NCBI RefSeq assembly: GCF_013408985.1
Contig: NZ_JACBZT010000001.1
Location: 4,233,197 to 4,297,196 of the forward strand
Direction: 5' to 3'
Source: Petropleomorpha daqingensis
GTDB taxonomy: Bacteria; Actinomycetota; Actinomycetes; Mycobacteriales; Geodermatophilaceae
Length of the DNA: 64,000 nucleotides
Part shown: in pieces, positions 12,248-20,990 of the stretch
How the letters are laid out: every line of letters starts with the position of its first letter
Numbering within the stretch: position 1 is the first letter of the stretch
The notes under the pieces: model-generated
Seen by the model: the letters and a program-made list of their open reading frames with translations, nothing else
Databases searched by the model: none
What the model was told of the DNA's origin: nothing
Program-made: the position numbers and the translations under genes

Positions 12248-13164
12248 GGATCGTGTTCGCCGGGACCCCGGCGCCCGCCGTCCCCTCGCTGGAGGCCCTG
12301 CTGGCCTCCGAGCACGAGGTGCTCGCCGTCCTCACCCGGCCCGACGCCCCCGCCGGCCGCGGCCGCACGCTGAGCCGCTCGCCGATCGCCGAGCGGGCCG
12401 ACACCGCCGGCATCCCCGTGCTGCAGCCGCGCTCGCCGCGCGAGCCGGAGTTCCAGGCGCAGCTCGCCGAGCTGGGCGTCGACTGCGTCCCGGTGGTCGC
12501 CTACGGTGCGCTGATCCCCGTCCCGGCGCTGGAGATCCCGCGGCACGGCTGGGTGAACCTGCACTTCTCGCTGCTGCCGGCCTGGCGCGGCGCGGCCCCG
12601 GTGCAGCACGCGATCATGGCCGGCGACGACGTCACCGGCGCCTCGACCTTCCTCATCGAGCAGGGGCTGGACACCGGTCCGGTCTACGGCACGCTCACCG
12701 AGGCCATCGGCCCGCGCGACACCGCCGGCGACCTGCTGGCCCGGCTGGCGGTCAGCGGCGCACAGCTGCTCGTCGCCACCCTCGACGGCATCGCGGCCGG
12801 CGCGCTGGAGCCCCAGCCGCAGCCCGCCGAGGGTGTCAGCCTGGCCCCGCGCATCGAGGTCGCCGACGCGCGCATCGACTGGGCGCTGCCCGCGCACGTC
12901 GTCGACCGGCGCGTCCGCGGGGTCACGCCCGCCCCCGGCGCCTGGACGACCTGGCGCGGCGACCGGTTGCGGGTCGGCCCGGTCGAGCCCGTGGCCGACG
13001 CGGCGCTGGCGCCCGGGGAGCTGGCGATCGGCAAGCAGGTGCTGGTCGGCACCGCGAGCGGCGCGGTCCGGCTCGGCGAGGTGCAGCCCGCCGGCAAGCG
13101 GATGCTGCCGGCCGCCGACTGGGCCCGCGGTGCGCGCCCGGCGGCGGGGGAGCGGCTGGAGTGA
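12244..13164 (+). CDS. fmt: Methionyl-tRNA formyltransferase, probable non-standard CTG start
   Basis: 306 residues if started at CTG 12244, which overlaps the def stop as CTGA. The enzyme formylates initiator Met-tRNA. The first strand [19 protein letters not shown], the catalytic region [17 protein letters not shown] and DTGPVYG are present. No ATG, GTG or TTG lies upstream in frame near the conserved N-terminus. The only alternative, GTG at 12253, would begin inside the first beta strand and drop three residues. The start therefore stays uncertain. Confidence 0.93.
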   Translation: MRIVFAGTPAPAVPSLEALLASEHEVLAVLTRPDAPAGRGRTLSRSPIAERADTAGIPVLQPRSPREPEFQAQLAELGVDCVPVVAYGALIPVPALEIPRHGWVNLHFSLLPAWRGAAPVQHAIMAGDDVTGASTFLIEQGLDTGPVYGTLTEAIGPRDTAGDLLARLAVSGAQLLVATLDGIAAGALEPQPQPAEGVSLAPRIEVADARIDWALPAHVVDRRVRGVTPAPGAWTTWRGDRLRVGPVEPVADAALAPGELAIGKQVLVGTASGAVRLGEVQPAGKRMLPAADWARGARPAAGERLE

Positions 13165-14567
13165 CCCGCCCGCCTCGCCGGCCGGGGAGCGGCCCGCGGC
13201 CGGGACGACGGCAGCGCCGTCCGGCGCCGCGGCGTGAGCTCGACGGCGCCCGGCTCACCGCCTTCGACGTCCTGGACGGCGTCTCCTCCCGGGACGCCTA
13301 CGCCAACCTGCTGCTGCCCCAGCTGCTGCGCGAACGCGCCGGCGACCTGGGCCCCCGCGACGCCGCGTTCGCGACGCAGCTCGCCTACGGGGCGCTGCGC
13401 GCGCAGGGCACGCTCGACGCGATCCTGGCGCGACTGGTCGACCGGCCGCTCGCCGACCTCGACCCCCGGGTGCTCGACCTGCTGCGCCTGGGCGCCTACC
13501 AGCTGATCGACCTGCGGGTGCCCGACCACGCGGCGGTGGCCACCACGGTCGACCTCACCCGGGCGGTCGTCGGCACCGGCGCATCGGGGCTGGTCAACGC
13601 GGTGCTGCGCAAGGTCGCCGCCGGCGGGGACCGCGCGAGCTGGCTGGTCACCCTCGGCGCCACCGGCGACGAACGGCTGGGGCTGGCCACCGACCACCCG
13701 CGGTGGATCGTCGAGGCCTGGCGGGACGCACTGGGCGAGGAGACCGAACTGGAGGCGGCGCTGCTCGCCGACGACGCCGCCCCCGAGGTGCACCTCGTCG
13801 CCCGGCACATCGACCGCGAGGAGCTGGCGCAGCAGTCCGGGGGAGAACCCGGCCCGTGGTCGCCCTACGCCGTCCGGCTGCACGGCGGCGACCCCGGCCG
13901 GCTGCCCGCGGTGCAGGACGGCGCCGCCGCGGTGCAGGACGAGGGCAGCCAGCTCGCCGCGCTCGCCCTCGCCCGCGCCGAGCTCGACGGCCCGGACGCC
14001 GCGTGGCTGGACATGTGCGCCGGCCCCGGGGGCAAGGCCGGCCTGCTCGCCGCCGTCCGCCCGGCCGGGGTGCGGCTGACCGCGGCCGACCGGGCCGAGC
14101 ACCGCGCCGAGCTGGTCCGCCGGTCGCTCCGCGACGCCGACGACGTCGAGGTCCTGGTCGCCGACGGCCGCGAGCCCCCCTGGTCGGAGGGCTCCTTCGA
14201 CCGCGTGCTGCTCGACGCCCCGTGCACCGGGCTGGGCGCGCTGCGCCGCCGGCCCGAGGTCCGCTGGCGGCGCACCCCGGACGACGTCCCGCCGCTGGCC
14301 GAGCTGCAGACCGAGCTGCTGGCCGGGGCGCTGCGCAGCGTGCGCCCCGGCGGGCTGGTCGCCTACGTCACCTGCTCGCCGCACACCGCCGAGACGGTCG
14401 CGGTGGTCGACGCCGCCGCGGAACGGGACGACGTCGAGGTGCTGCCGGTGGCGCCGCTGTTCCCAGAGGTGCCCGGCATCGAGCGCGGTCGCTACGCCCA
14501 GCTGTGGCCGCACCGCCACGGCACCGACGCGATGTTCATGGCGCTGCTCCGCCGCACCCCCCAGTAG
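13161..14567 (+). CDS. rsmB: 16S rRNA (cytosine-967-C5)-methyltransferase-like protein RsmB
   Basis: 468 residues from a GTG overlapping the fmt stop. A basic, disordered N-terminus of about 30 residues precedes an NusB-like RNA-binding domain ([20 protein letters not shown] to about residue 170). The SAM-dependent methyltransferase follows with [35 protein letters not shown] and the second catalytic cysteine in VAYVTCSPH. In actinobacteria this gene usually sits directly before rpe; here about 6.4 kb separate them. Confidence 0.92.
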   Translation: MTRPPRRPGSGPRPGRRQRRPAPRRELDGARLTAFDVLDGVSSRDAYANLLLPQLLRERAGDLGPRDAAFATQLAYGALRAQGTLDAILARLVDRPLADLDPRVLDLLRLGAYQLIDLRVPDHAAVATTVDLTRAVVGTGASGLVNAVLRKVAAGGDRASWLVTLGATGDERLGLATDHPRWIVEAWRDALGEETELEAALLADDAAPEVHLVARHIDREELAQQSGGEPGPWSPYAVRLHGGDPGRLPAVQDGAAAVQDEGSQLAALALARAELDGPDAAWLDMCAGPGGKAGLLAAVRPAGVRLTAADRAEHRAELVRRSLRDADDVEVLVADGREPPWSEGSFDRVLLDAPCTGLGALRRRPEVRWRRTPDDVPPLAELQTELLAGALRSVRPGGLVAYVTCSPHTAETVAVVDAAAERDDVEVLPVAPLFPEVPGIERGRYAQLWPHRHGTDAMFMALLRRTPQ

Positions 14568-14647
14568 GCGCTTTTCGTCGGGTCAGGTGCCTTCGGCGTC
14601 AAGGGTCTTCGCAGATCTGTGAACAAGCCTCTGACCTGGGGATTCAG

Positions 14648-14695
14648 GTGTCATTCGCACTCGCGCCGCGATATGATTCGAACACCTGTACAGGT
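14648..14695 (+). promoter_or_regulatory. Promoter with SOS-like operator upstream of the DUF222-HNH gene
   Basis: GTGTCA (14648-14653) and TATGAT (14672-14677) with an 18-bp spacer form a good promoter. Immediately after it lies TCGAACACCTGTACAG (14678-14693). The left half matches the actinobacterial LexA box TCGAAC-N4-GTTCGA perfectly; the right half matches only partly. A perfect 12-bp palindrome ACCTGTACAGGT (14684-14695) overlaps it. Position at the start of transcription suits a repressor site. Confidence 0.5.
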
Positions 14696-14715
14696 CGACG
14701 TAATCGGGAGGTGTC

Positions 14716-15906
14716 GTGGGAGAGCTGGCCTCGACCCTCGATGCCCTCGCCGTCGACGACCTGCCCGCGATGTTCGGCCCGCAGCTGCTGGAGCGGCTGG
14801 GTGAACTGCTGAAGGCTCAGAACCGGCTGGCCGCCGAGGTGGCCCGCACGGTGCGACAGTGCGAGGTCGCCGGTGCGCCCGAGTTCGACGGCAAGAAGAC
14901 CATGGCCTCGTGGCTGCGCGGGCACGCGCGGTTCTCAGCGCACGCCGCGGCGGAGCTGGTGGCCACCGGGCGGGCGATGGAGCAGCTGCCCGCGGTGGCA
15001 GCAGCGTTCGCCGACGGTGCCGTGACCGCGGCGCAGGCAGGGGTGATCGCCTGGATCGCCCGACCCGAGGAGCTGGCCAGAGCCGACGCCCAGGACGTCG
15101 ACCTGGCCGCGGTCGACCAGGCGATGGCCACCGTCGCCACCACCCAGTCGCACGAGCAGCTCGTGGCCGTGGTGCGGCACTACCGGCAGGCGCTAGACCC
15201 CGACGGAGCCGAACCCGACCCCACCGAGGGCCGCCGGCTATCGCTGATCAAGCACGCCGACGGGGCACTAGGCATCCGCGGCGAGCTCGACGCGGTCGGC
15301 GGCGAGAAGCTGCAAGCCGCACTCGAAGCGATCCTGCAGGCCGGCCGCGGCAAGGGCGACACGCGCACGCGCGCCCAGCAGTTGGCCGACTCGCTCGTGC
15401 AGCTGACCGACAACGCCCTGGCCTCGGGTGTGCTGCCGATCAACCGCACGGTCAGGCCGCATGTGGTCATCACCGTCGACGGCGACGACCTGGCCGACCC
15501 GGACCACCACATGGGCGCGGCGGCCACCGGCTTCGGTGACCTGCTGTCGGCCGCGAAGGCTCGGGGGCTGGCCTGCGATGCGCAGATCACCCGCCTCGTG
15601 ATCGATCCCGACGGCCTCCCGCTGGACGTCGGGCGCACCCAGCGCGTCGTGCCTCCGCACCTGCGCCGGGCAGTGGAGCACCGGGACAGGCACTGCGTGT
15701 TCGCCGGCTGTGTGGCCCCGCACTACTGGTGCGACGTTCATCATCTGCTCGAATGGATCTTGGGCGGCGCAACCTCCCTGGAGAACTCCGCGCTGCTGTG
15801 CGAACGGCACCACACGAAGGTCCACCATGGGTTCCGGGTCGAACGAGATCCGGGCGGGCGCTGGCGAACGTGGCGACCAGACGGAACCGAGATCCTCGTC
15901 AACTGA
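14716..15906 (+). CDS. DUF222 / HNH endonuclease domain protein (13E12-repeat type)
   Basis: 396 residues from GTG 14716, with GGGAGG just upstream. The DUF222 region (about residues 30-290, largely alpha-helical) is followed by a complete HNH/zinc motif: CVFAGCVAPHYWCDVHHL, then LLCERHHTKVHHGF near the C-terminus. These genes occur in many copies in mycobacteria and geodermatophilids; several mycobacterial copies have LexA boxes. Biological role unknown; a DNA-damage-linked or mobile nuclease is the usual guess. It begins the accessory block between rsmB and rpe. Confidence 0.9.
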   Translation: MGELASTLDALAVDDLPAMFGPQLLERLGELLKAQNRLAAEVARTVRQCEVAGAPEFDGKKTMASWLRGHARFSAHAAAELVATGRAMEQLPAVAAAFADGAVTAAQAGVIAWIARPEELARADAQDVDLAAVDQAMATVATTQSHEQLVAVVRHYRQALDPDGAEPDPTEGRRLSLIKHADGALGIRGELDAVGGEKLQAALEAILQAGRGKGDTRTRAQQLADSLVQLTDNALASGVLPINRTVRPHVVITVDGDDLADPDHHMGAAATGFGDLLSAAKARGLACDAQITRLVIDPDGLPLDVGRTQRVVPPHLRRAVEHRDRHCVFAGCVAPHYWCDVHHLLEWILGGATSLENSALLCERHHTKVHHGFRVERDPGGRWRTWRPDGTEILVN

Positions 15907-15982
15907 CGAACCTGCAGCGTCGTCTTCGGGCGCGGGATGGGTATCTGGGGCGCATCTCGACGAGGTACGAGGCGGTCGAGGC

Positions 15983-16609
15983 TCAGGCGGAAGCGCGGAG
16001 GTGCCGCTCGGCCCACAGCGCGGCCTGCGTCCGGTCGGGGACGCCGAGCCGCTGCAGGATGTGCGTGACGTGCGCCTTGACCGTCCGCTCGCTGATGCCC
16101 AGCCGGCGGCCGATCGACTTGTTGGGCAGCCCCTGCCGGATCAGCTCCAGGACCTCCCGCTCCCGGTCGGTCAGCTCGTCGCTCTGGGCGCGCTCGCGCC
16201 GCTCGAACAGCAGCGAGCGGGTCACGCTCGGGTCGACGGGGCTGTCGCCCCGCGCGACGGCACGGATCCCGCCGAGCACGGCCTCGGCCTCGCTCTGCTT
16301 GAGCAGGTAGCCGTCGGCCCCGGCGTGCACCGCCTCGAGCACCATGTCGGCGTCGCTGAACGAGGTCAGCACGAGGATGCCGACCCGGTCCCCGGCGGCC
16401 CGCAGGGCGCGGATCACCCCGACGCCGTCCAGCACCGGCATCGACAGGTCGAGCAGGACGACGTCCGGGCGCAGTTCGGCGATCGTCTCGAGGGCGGCCG
16501 CGCCGTGGGGCGCCTCGCCGACGCACTCCATGTCGGCGGCGGTGGCGACCAGGTGCGACAGGCCGGCCCGGACGACGGCGTGGTCGTCGGTGACCAGGAC
16601 CCGGATCAC
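15983..16609 (-). CDS. NarL/LuxR-type response regulator
   Basis: 208 residues from GTG 16609, which overlaps the kinase stop (GTGA). The receiver domain has DD at residues 8-9, phosphoacceptor Asp54 in VVLLDLSMPVLDG and Lys104. The LuxR-type helix-turn-helix runs about 144-190 (LTDREREVLELIRQGLPNKS). It should be phosphorylated by the kinase encoded just upstream. Likely targets are the divergent cupredoxin/sigma operon or its own promoter, judged by position only. Confidence 0.94.
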   Translation of the reverse strand: MIRVLVTDDHAVVRAGLSHLVATAADMECVGEAPHGAAALETIAELRPDVVLLDLSMPVLDGVGVIRALRAAGDRVGILVLTSFSDADMVLEAVHAGADGYLLKQSEAEAVLGGIRAVARGDSPVDPSVTRSLLFERRERAQSDELTDREREVLELIRQGLPNKSIGRRLGISERTVKAHVTHILQRLGVPDRTQAALWAERHLRASA

Positions 16610-17934
16610 CGGGCCGCTCCCACGAGAGCCGGTGCGCTCGCCAACGGCACGGTGGCCGTCAGCCGGGTGCCGCTCCCGGGCGTGCTCGTGGCGACCAGCG
16701 AGCCGCCGGACTCCGCCAGGAGGTCCTCCATCGCCCGGAGGCCCAGGTGGCCCGCGGCGCTGCGGCTGGCCAGGCGCACGTCGTCGAACCCGACGCCGTC
16801 GTCGGCGACGGTGAGCGTCGCGGTGTCCTCGTCCGCGACCAGGTCGATCTGCACGCGCTGCGCCCCGCTGTGCGCCGAGACGTTGCGCACCGCCTCCAGC
16901 GCGCAGCGGTGCAGCAGCGCCGCCGCCGGCCGCGGCAGCGCGCCGTCCCCCGTGTCGATCCGCATCGTGACCTCGCGTCCTTCCCGTCGCAGCCCCTCGG
17001 CCAGCACGGACAGCGCCGGCTCCAACCCGCCCTCCGGCAGCGGTGGCGGGTTGAGGTCCACCAGCAGCCGCCGCAGCTCGCTCACGCAGCGGCGCAGGCC
17101 CGCCGCCGTCCGGGTGATCAACCCGCTCGCGTCGTCGTCCACCCCGCCCAGCCGAGCCGCGTCGAGCCCGAACGTGAGCCCGGTGAGGTCCTGGACGACG
17201 CCGTCGTGCACGTCGCGCGCGATCCGGCGGCGCTCGGCCTGCGAGGCGTCCACCGCCGCCTGGAGCAGTGCCGCCTCGGCCTCCTGGGCGCGGCGCAGCC
17301 GGCGGGTGAGGCGCCAGGCGAAGGGCACCTGCACCGCCTGGAGCAGCGCCAGTGCGCCGAGTGCGGCCGGCGCGAAGCTCCACCAGGTCTCCCGCGCCGC
17401 GTCGGCCACGGCTCGGTACTTCTGGTAGACCTCCACGACCAAGGGCGCCCCGGTCGTGTCGTGGACGGCGACGTAGGCCTCCAGCAGCTGGCCGTGACCC
17501 CGCTCGAACCGGTTCTCCGGCCGGCTCAGGTCGGTGATGTCGGAGATCACCGTGTCGCCCTCGAGGGCCTCGCGCGCCTCGTCGTCCAGGGAGAAGCGCA
17601 CGCCGATCAGGCGGGGCTCGTCGGACCAGAGGGTGCGCCCGTCGGGCGCCCACACCTTCACCCGCACGACCGTGCCGTCGGCCAGCACCGGGGCGACGGC
17701 CGCGGCGAGCGCGCCCCGCGCGGTGGGATCACCGGCCGCCAGCCCCGGGCTCAGCGCCGGTGCCACGACGCCGGTGGCCACCACGCGAGCGATCCCCTCG
17801 GCCGACCGGGTGGCCTCGTGCTCGCCGGCGCGCTGGGCGAGGACGCCGGTCGCGGCCGCGAGCGCGGCGGTGACCACGAACCCGGCGAGGGTGAAACGCA
17901 GGACCGCGGAGCCTCCGACGGTGATGCGGGTCAC
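16606..17934 (-). CDS. Sensor histidine kinase, HisKA_3/NarX-DesK type
   Basis: 442 residues from GTG 17934. One N-terminal membrane helix (about 10-33) leads to an extracytoplasmic domain of about 150 residues, then a second helix (about 186-206). The dimerisation/phosphoacceptor segment ERRRIARDVHDGVVQDLTGL places the active His at 243, and an HATPase domain ends with VADDGVGFDD and GHLGLRAM. The periplasmic part contains WAPDGRTLWSDEPRLIG, reminiscent of a Cache-like sensor, but the ligand is unknown. Confidence 0.92.
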   Translation of the reverse strand: MTRITVGGSAVLRFTLAGFVVTAALAAATGVLAQRAGEHEATRSAEGIARVVATGVVAPALSPGLAAGDPTARGALAAAVAPVLADGTVVRVKVWAPDGRTLWSDEPRLIGVRFSLDDEAREALEGDTVISDITDLSRPENRFERGHGQLLEAYVAVHDTTGAPLVVEVYQKYRAVADAARETWWSFAPAALGALALLQAVQVPFAWRLTRRLRRAQEAEAALLQAAVDASQAERRRIARDVHDGVVQDLTGLTFGLDAARLGGVDDDASGLITRTAAGLRRCVSELRRLLVDLNPPPLPEGGLEPALSVLAEGLRREGREVTMRIDTGDGALPRPAAALLHRCALEAVRNVSAHSGAQRVQIDLVADEDTATLTVADDGVGFDDVRLASRSAAGHLGLRAMEDLLAESGGSLVATSTPGSGTRLTATVPLASAPALVGAAR

Positions 17935-18110
17935 GGCGGTGAGCGTAGAGCCCGATACTTGAAAGAACAAGTACCCGGTACTAGTCCCAAGGTGCCATGG
18001 GAACCGCGACGTCGTCCGGGTCAGGGTCGGGGTGTGCGACCGCGCTGTGTGAACCGAACGCACCCGGCTCTGCGTGAAGCGCAGTGAGCCGCGATCGAAG
18101 GAGGCACACC
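17935..18110. promoter_or_regulatory. Divergent promoter region with inverted repeat between kinase and cupredoxin operon
   Basis: 176 bp between two divergent transcription units. An inverted repeat TACTTG-N6-CAAGTA (17956-17973) lies about 20 bp upstream of the kinase start and suits a response-regulator or repressor dimer. A possible ECF-type promoter for the rightward operon is TGAACC (18050-18055), 17 bp, CGTGAA (18073-18078), which the sigma factor encoded downstream might use. Both are by-eye proposals. Confidence 0.4.
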
Positions 18111-18563
18111 ATGCGCGCAGGCATCGCCGGTGCAGCGGTCGGCCTGCTCGCCGCCGCGGTGCTCTCCGCGTGCGGCGGGAGCGGCGGCGGCGGCGGGAGC
18201 GCCGCGTCAACGTCGACGAGCGGATCGTCGCCGTCGTCCTCCGCCGAGTCGGCCGCGGCCGCCTCGGGCGCGGGCCAGGGCACGCCCACCACCGTGATGG
18301 TGACGGCGAAGGAGTACTCGCTGACGCTGTCGATGAACACCTTCTCGCCCGGCCGGTACACCTTCCAGCTGAGCAACACCGGCGGCACCACGCACGGGCT
18401 CGAGATCGACGGGCCGGGCGTGGAGGACCAGAAGGCCCAGGAGATCGCACCGGGCGGGTCGTCGTCGATCACGGTGACCCTGCAGAAGGGCAAGTACGAG
18501 CTCTACTGCCCGGTGCCCGGCCACCGGCAGCTGGGCATGGAAACCGACATCACGGTCGGTTGA
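18111..18563 (+). CDS. Cupredoxin (plastocyanin-like) lipoprotein
   Basis: 150 residues. The ATG at 18111 has an excellent ribosome site (GAAGGAGG, 6 bp spacing), so the upstream GTG at 18084 is rejected. The signal peptide ends in a lipobox LSAC with Cys21. A Gly/Ser/Ala linker of about 40 residues leads to a cupredoxin fold. The four type-1 copper ligands can be read: His95 (TTHGLE), Cys133, His138 and Met143 in YCPVPGHRQLGM. It is probably an exported electron-transfer or copper-binding protein. Confidence 0.88.
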   Translation: MRAGIAGAAVGLLAAAVLSACGGSGGGGGSAASTSTSGSSPSSSAESAAAASGAGQGTPTTVMVTAKEYSLTLSMNTFSPGRYTFQLSNTGGTTHGLEIDGPGVEDQKAQEIAPGGSSSITVTLQKGKYELYCPVPGHRQLGMETDITVG

Positions 18564-18567
18564 GGCG

Positions 18568-19020
18568 ATGACGACTCAGCTGCGCACCGACCCCGTCCGC
18601 GGGCCGGAGGACGACTCGGCGACGCAACGGACCCTGACCCTGTCCGTGCGCGTCGTCGGCGCGGCGATGCTGGTCGCGACCGGCTGGATCCACCTCGACC
18701 TGTGGCTGGACGGCTACCGCGCCGTCCCCTGGATCGGGCCGCTGTTCCTGGCCAACGTCGTGCTCGCCGGCCTCGCCGCGCTCGCGGTGCTGGTGACGCC
18801 GACGCGGTGGCTGCCCTGGGTGGCGCTGCCGGCCGGGCTGCTGGAGCTCGGCACGCTGGGCGCGCTCGTGCTCAGCCTGACCGTCGGCCTGTTCGGCTTC
18901 GTCGAGTCGCTCCGGGCGAGCCTCGTCGTGCCGACGATCCTCGTGGAGTCGGTCGGCTTCCTGGTCCTGGCCGGCTACGCGGTGGTCGCACTCGCTCGAC
19001 AGCGCAGGCGCCGGGCGTGA
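18568..19020 (+). CDS. Four-helix membrane protein, unknown function
   Basis: 150 residues, starting 4 bp after the cupredoxin gene. Four hydrophobic segments are visible (about 29-47, 54-76, 80-103 and 118-142) between a charged N-terminus and an Arg-rich tail RQRRRRA. I do not recognise a named family. The tight spacing on both sides suggests it works with the cupredoxin lipoprotein and the sigma/anti-sigma pair. Confidence 0.8.
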   Translation: MTTQLRTDPVRGPEDDSATQRTLTLSVRVVGAAMLVATGWIHLDLWLDGYRAVPWIGPLFLANVVLAGLAALAVLVTPTRWLPWVALPAGLLELGTLGALVLSLTVGLFGFVESLRASLVVPTILVESVGFLVLAGYAVVALARQRRRRA

Positions 19021-19562
19021 TCGTGGGGCGCGTGAGCCGCGTCGGGTTCACCGGGTCCGATGACGACGCCACCCTGCGCCGTCTGTGGGACGAGCACGCC
19101 GGTCCGCTGCTGGCCTTCGTGCTGCGGCTGACCGGCGGTGACCGCGGCCGCGCCGAGGACGTCGTCCAGGAGACGCTGCTGCAGGCCTGGCGGCACCCGG
19201 AGGTGCTCGACCCGGCCCGCGGGCCGGTGCGGCCGTGGCTGCTGACGGTGGCCCGCCGGGTGGCCATCGACCACTACCGGGCGCGGCAGGCGCGCCCGTC
19301 CGAGGTCGGCGACGAGGGGCTGGCCGACCTCGGCATCGACGACGGGATCGACGAGGCGCTGGAGAGGTGGCTGGTCTCCGACGCGCTAGCGACCCTCGCC
19401 CCGGCGCACAGGGAGGCCTTGCTGCACACGTACTACGCCGGTCGCACCGTCACGGAGGCGGCGACCGTGCTCGGCATCCCGGTGGGAACTGTGAAGTCGC
19501 GCGTGTTCTACGGCCTGCGGGCCCTCAAACTGGCTCTCGAGGAGAGGGGGGTGACGACGTGA
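19017..19562 (+). CDS. ECF RNA polymerase sigma factor
   Basis: 181 residues if started at GTG 19017 (GTGA overlap with the upstream stop); GTG 19023 or 19032 are also possible. Region 2 reads LWDEHAGPLLAFVLRLTG and AEDVVQETLLQAWRHPE. Region 4 has LAPAHREALLHTYYAGRTV and the recognition helix VGTVKSRVFYGLRAL. Length and motifs fit the SigK/SigL-like ECF group. Its partner anti-sigma gene overlaps its stop. Confidence 0.93.
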   Translation: MIVGRVSRVGFTGSDDDATLRRLWDEHAGPLLAFVLRLTGGDRGRAEDVVQETLLQAWRHPEVLDPARGPVRPWLLTVARRVAIDHYRARQARPSEVGDEGLADLGIDDGIDEALERWLVSDALATLAPAHREALLHTYYAGRTVTEAATVLGIPVGTVKSRVFYGLRALKLALEERGVTT

Positions 19563-20200
19563 GGTGCGAGCACGAGATCTCGGTCGGCGCGTACGTCCTC
19601 GACGCCCTCGAGCCCGACGAGCAGCTGCTCATGCAGCAGCACGTGCAGGAGTGCGCGATCTGCTCGGCGGCGGTGCAGGAGCTGGAGGGGCTGCCGCGCC
19701 TGCTGGCCGGCGTCCAGACGCCGGGGGAGACGCCGGTCGCACCCGTGCCGAGCGAGTTCGCCTACGAGCGGTTCCGCCGCTCGGCGGCCGCGGCCGCGGC
19801 CCCGCCCCGGCGCAAGGGGAGCTGGCGGTGGGCGGTGGCCTCGGCTGCGGCGGCCCTCGTGATCGGCGGCGCGGTGGCCACCGGCGTCGCCGTCACCTCG
19901 ACCGTGGCCGCGCCGGAGACCGTGGAGGCGGTGCACGACGGCGTGCACGTCGCTGCGACCTACCTGCCGGCGACCAAGGGCACCGACGTGACCGTCGCGC
20001 TGGACGGCGTCCCCACGGGGACGCAGTGCGAGCTGGTCGCGGTCAGCCGGGACGGCCGGGAGGAGGTCACCGGCCCCTGGACGGTCAACTACACCGGCAC
20101 CTTCCACTGGACCGGGTGGGTGGCGATGGAGGACGAGGACATCGCGTCGTGGGAGGTCCGGACGACGGACGGCGTGACGCTGGTGACCGTGCCCGCCTGA
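19559..20200 (+). CDS. Zinc-finger anti-sigma factor (membrane-anchored)
   Basis: 213 residues from GTG 19559. The cytoplasmic N-terminus carries a zinc anti-sigma motif (CEHEISVGAYVLDALEPDE followed by HVQECAICSAAV, an H-x3-C-x2-C set). One membrane helix lies at about 98-119 (WAVASAAAALVIGGAVATGV). The rest is an external domain (about 95 residues) resembling the RskA C-terminal region. It should hold the preceding ECF sigma factor at the membrane until a signal releases it. Confidence 0.9.
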   Translation: MRCEHEISVGAYVLDALEPDEQLLMQQHVQECAICSAAVQELEGLPRLLAGVQTPGETPVAPVPSEFAYERFRRSAAAAAAPPRRKGSWRWAVASAAAALVIGGAVATGVAVTSTVAAPETVEAVHDGVHVAATYLPATKGTDVTVALDGVPTGTQCELVAVSRDGREEVTGPWTVNYTGTFHWTGWVAMEDEDIASWEVRTTDGVTLVTVPA

Positions 20201-20251
20201 GGCCTCACCGCAGCAGGACGGCGGGTCACCCCTACCGGTCGCAGGCACCTC

Positions 20252-20866
20252 TCAGCGCCACTGCGGCGGGCTGCTGCGGCGGCGCGGTGCACCGTCCCAC
20301 TCGGCGAGCGGGGCGCTGTGCCACCACCAGTCCGCCCCGGCCGGCGGCACGTCGCCCAGCGGGGCGCGGCCGGTGCCCTGGAGCAACCGGGCCCAGCCGT
20401 CGCCGGGCGGCGTCCAGGGCAGCACCCGGCCGACGACCGCCGCGGCCAGCGGCTCGAGGGCGTCGTCGTCCGGGTCCGGGCCGCAGGCCTCTCGGGTGTG
20501 CACGAGCACCTCCGTGGCGGCCATGCCCAGCCAGCCGGTGCGGTCGGCGAGGCCGGAGGGGTGCAAGGCGCGCTCGTCGTCGTCCATGCCGGCCAGCAAC
20601 CCGGCGAGCTTCTCCGCGGTGAGGGTCAGCTGCGCCACCAGCTCGGCCCGGGAGGCGCCCGGGTCGCCGTCTCGGGGCGGATCGAGCCGAGCGGTCGCGC
20701 GGGTGCGCACGGAGGCCGCGTAGAGCTCGAGGGTGTCGACGAGGTGGTCGAGCGTGCGCCGCGGCGTCCAGTCGGGGGCGGGCCGCTCCCACATCTCGTC
20801 CGGGACGAGCGCGAACCGCCGGCCGGCCCACCGGGCGGCCAGGAGCAGGTCGTCGGGCGTCAGCAC
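20252..20866 (-). CDS. DinB-like / maleylpyruvate isomerase N-terminal family protein
   Basis: 204 residues from GTG 20866. A longer frame to 20974 has a low-complexity Arg-rich N-terminus and is not preferred. It shows the helical-bundle signature of the mycothiol-dependent DinB superfamily: PDWTPRRTLDHLVDTLELYA, and later GMAATEVLVHTREACG. Such proteins often use mycothiol or bind a metal, but the substrate is unknown. It is convergent with the anti-sigma gene and divergent from rpe. Confidence 0.75.
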   Translation of the reverse strand: MLTPDDLLLAARWAGRRFALVPDEMWERPAPDWTPRRTLDHLVDTLELYAASVRTRATARLDPPRDGDPGASRAELVAQLTLTAEKLAGLLAGMDDDERALHPSGLADRTGWLGMAATEVLVHTREACGPDPDDDALEPLAAAVVGRVLPWTPPGDGWARLLQGTGRAPLGDVPPAGADWWWHSAPLAEWDGAPRRRSSPPQWR

Positions 20867-20975
20867 GGCCCGGGCACCGGGACGGCGACGCCGCCGGTGA
20901 GCAGCGCGTTCGTCACGGCCGCAGGCTAGCGCCGGACCCGGGCCGAGGCGGGGGGAGCGGTGATCACCGCCCACC

Positions 20976-20990
20976 TAGACTCGGCAGACG
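20976..20990 (+). promoter_or_regulatory. Putative leaderless promoter of the rpe-rib-his operon
   Basis: TAGACT (20976-20981) followed by 8 nt and GTG is the arrangement of actinobacterial leaderless transcripts. It decides the start of rpe, because no ribosome site precedes this GTG. Confidence 0.45.
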
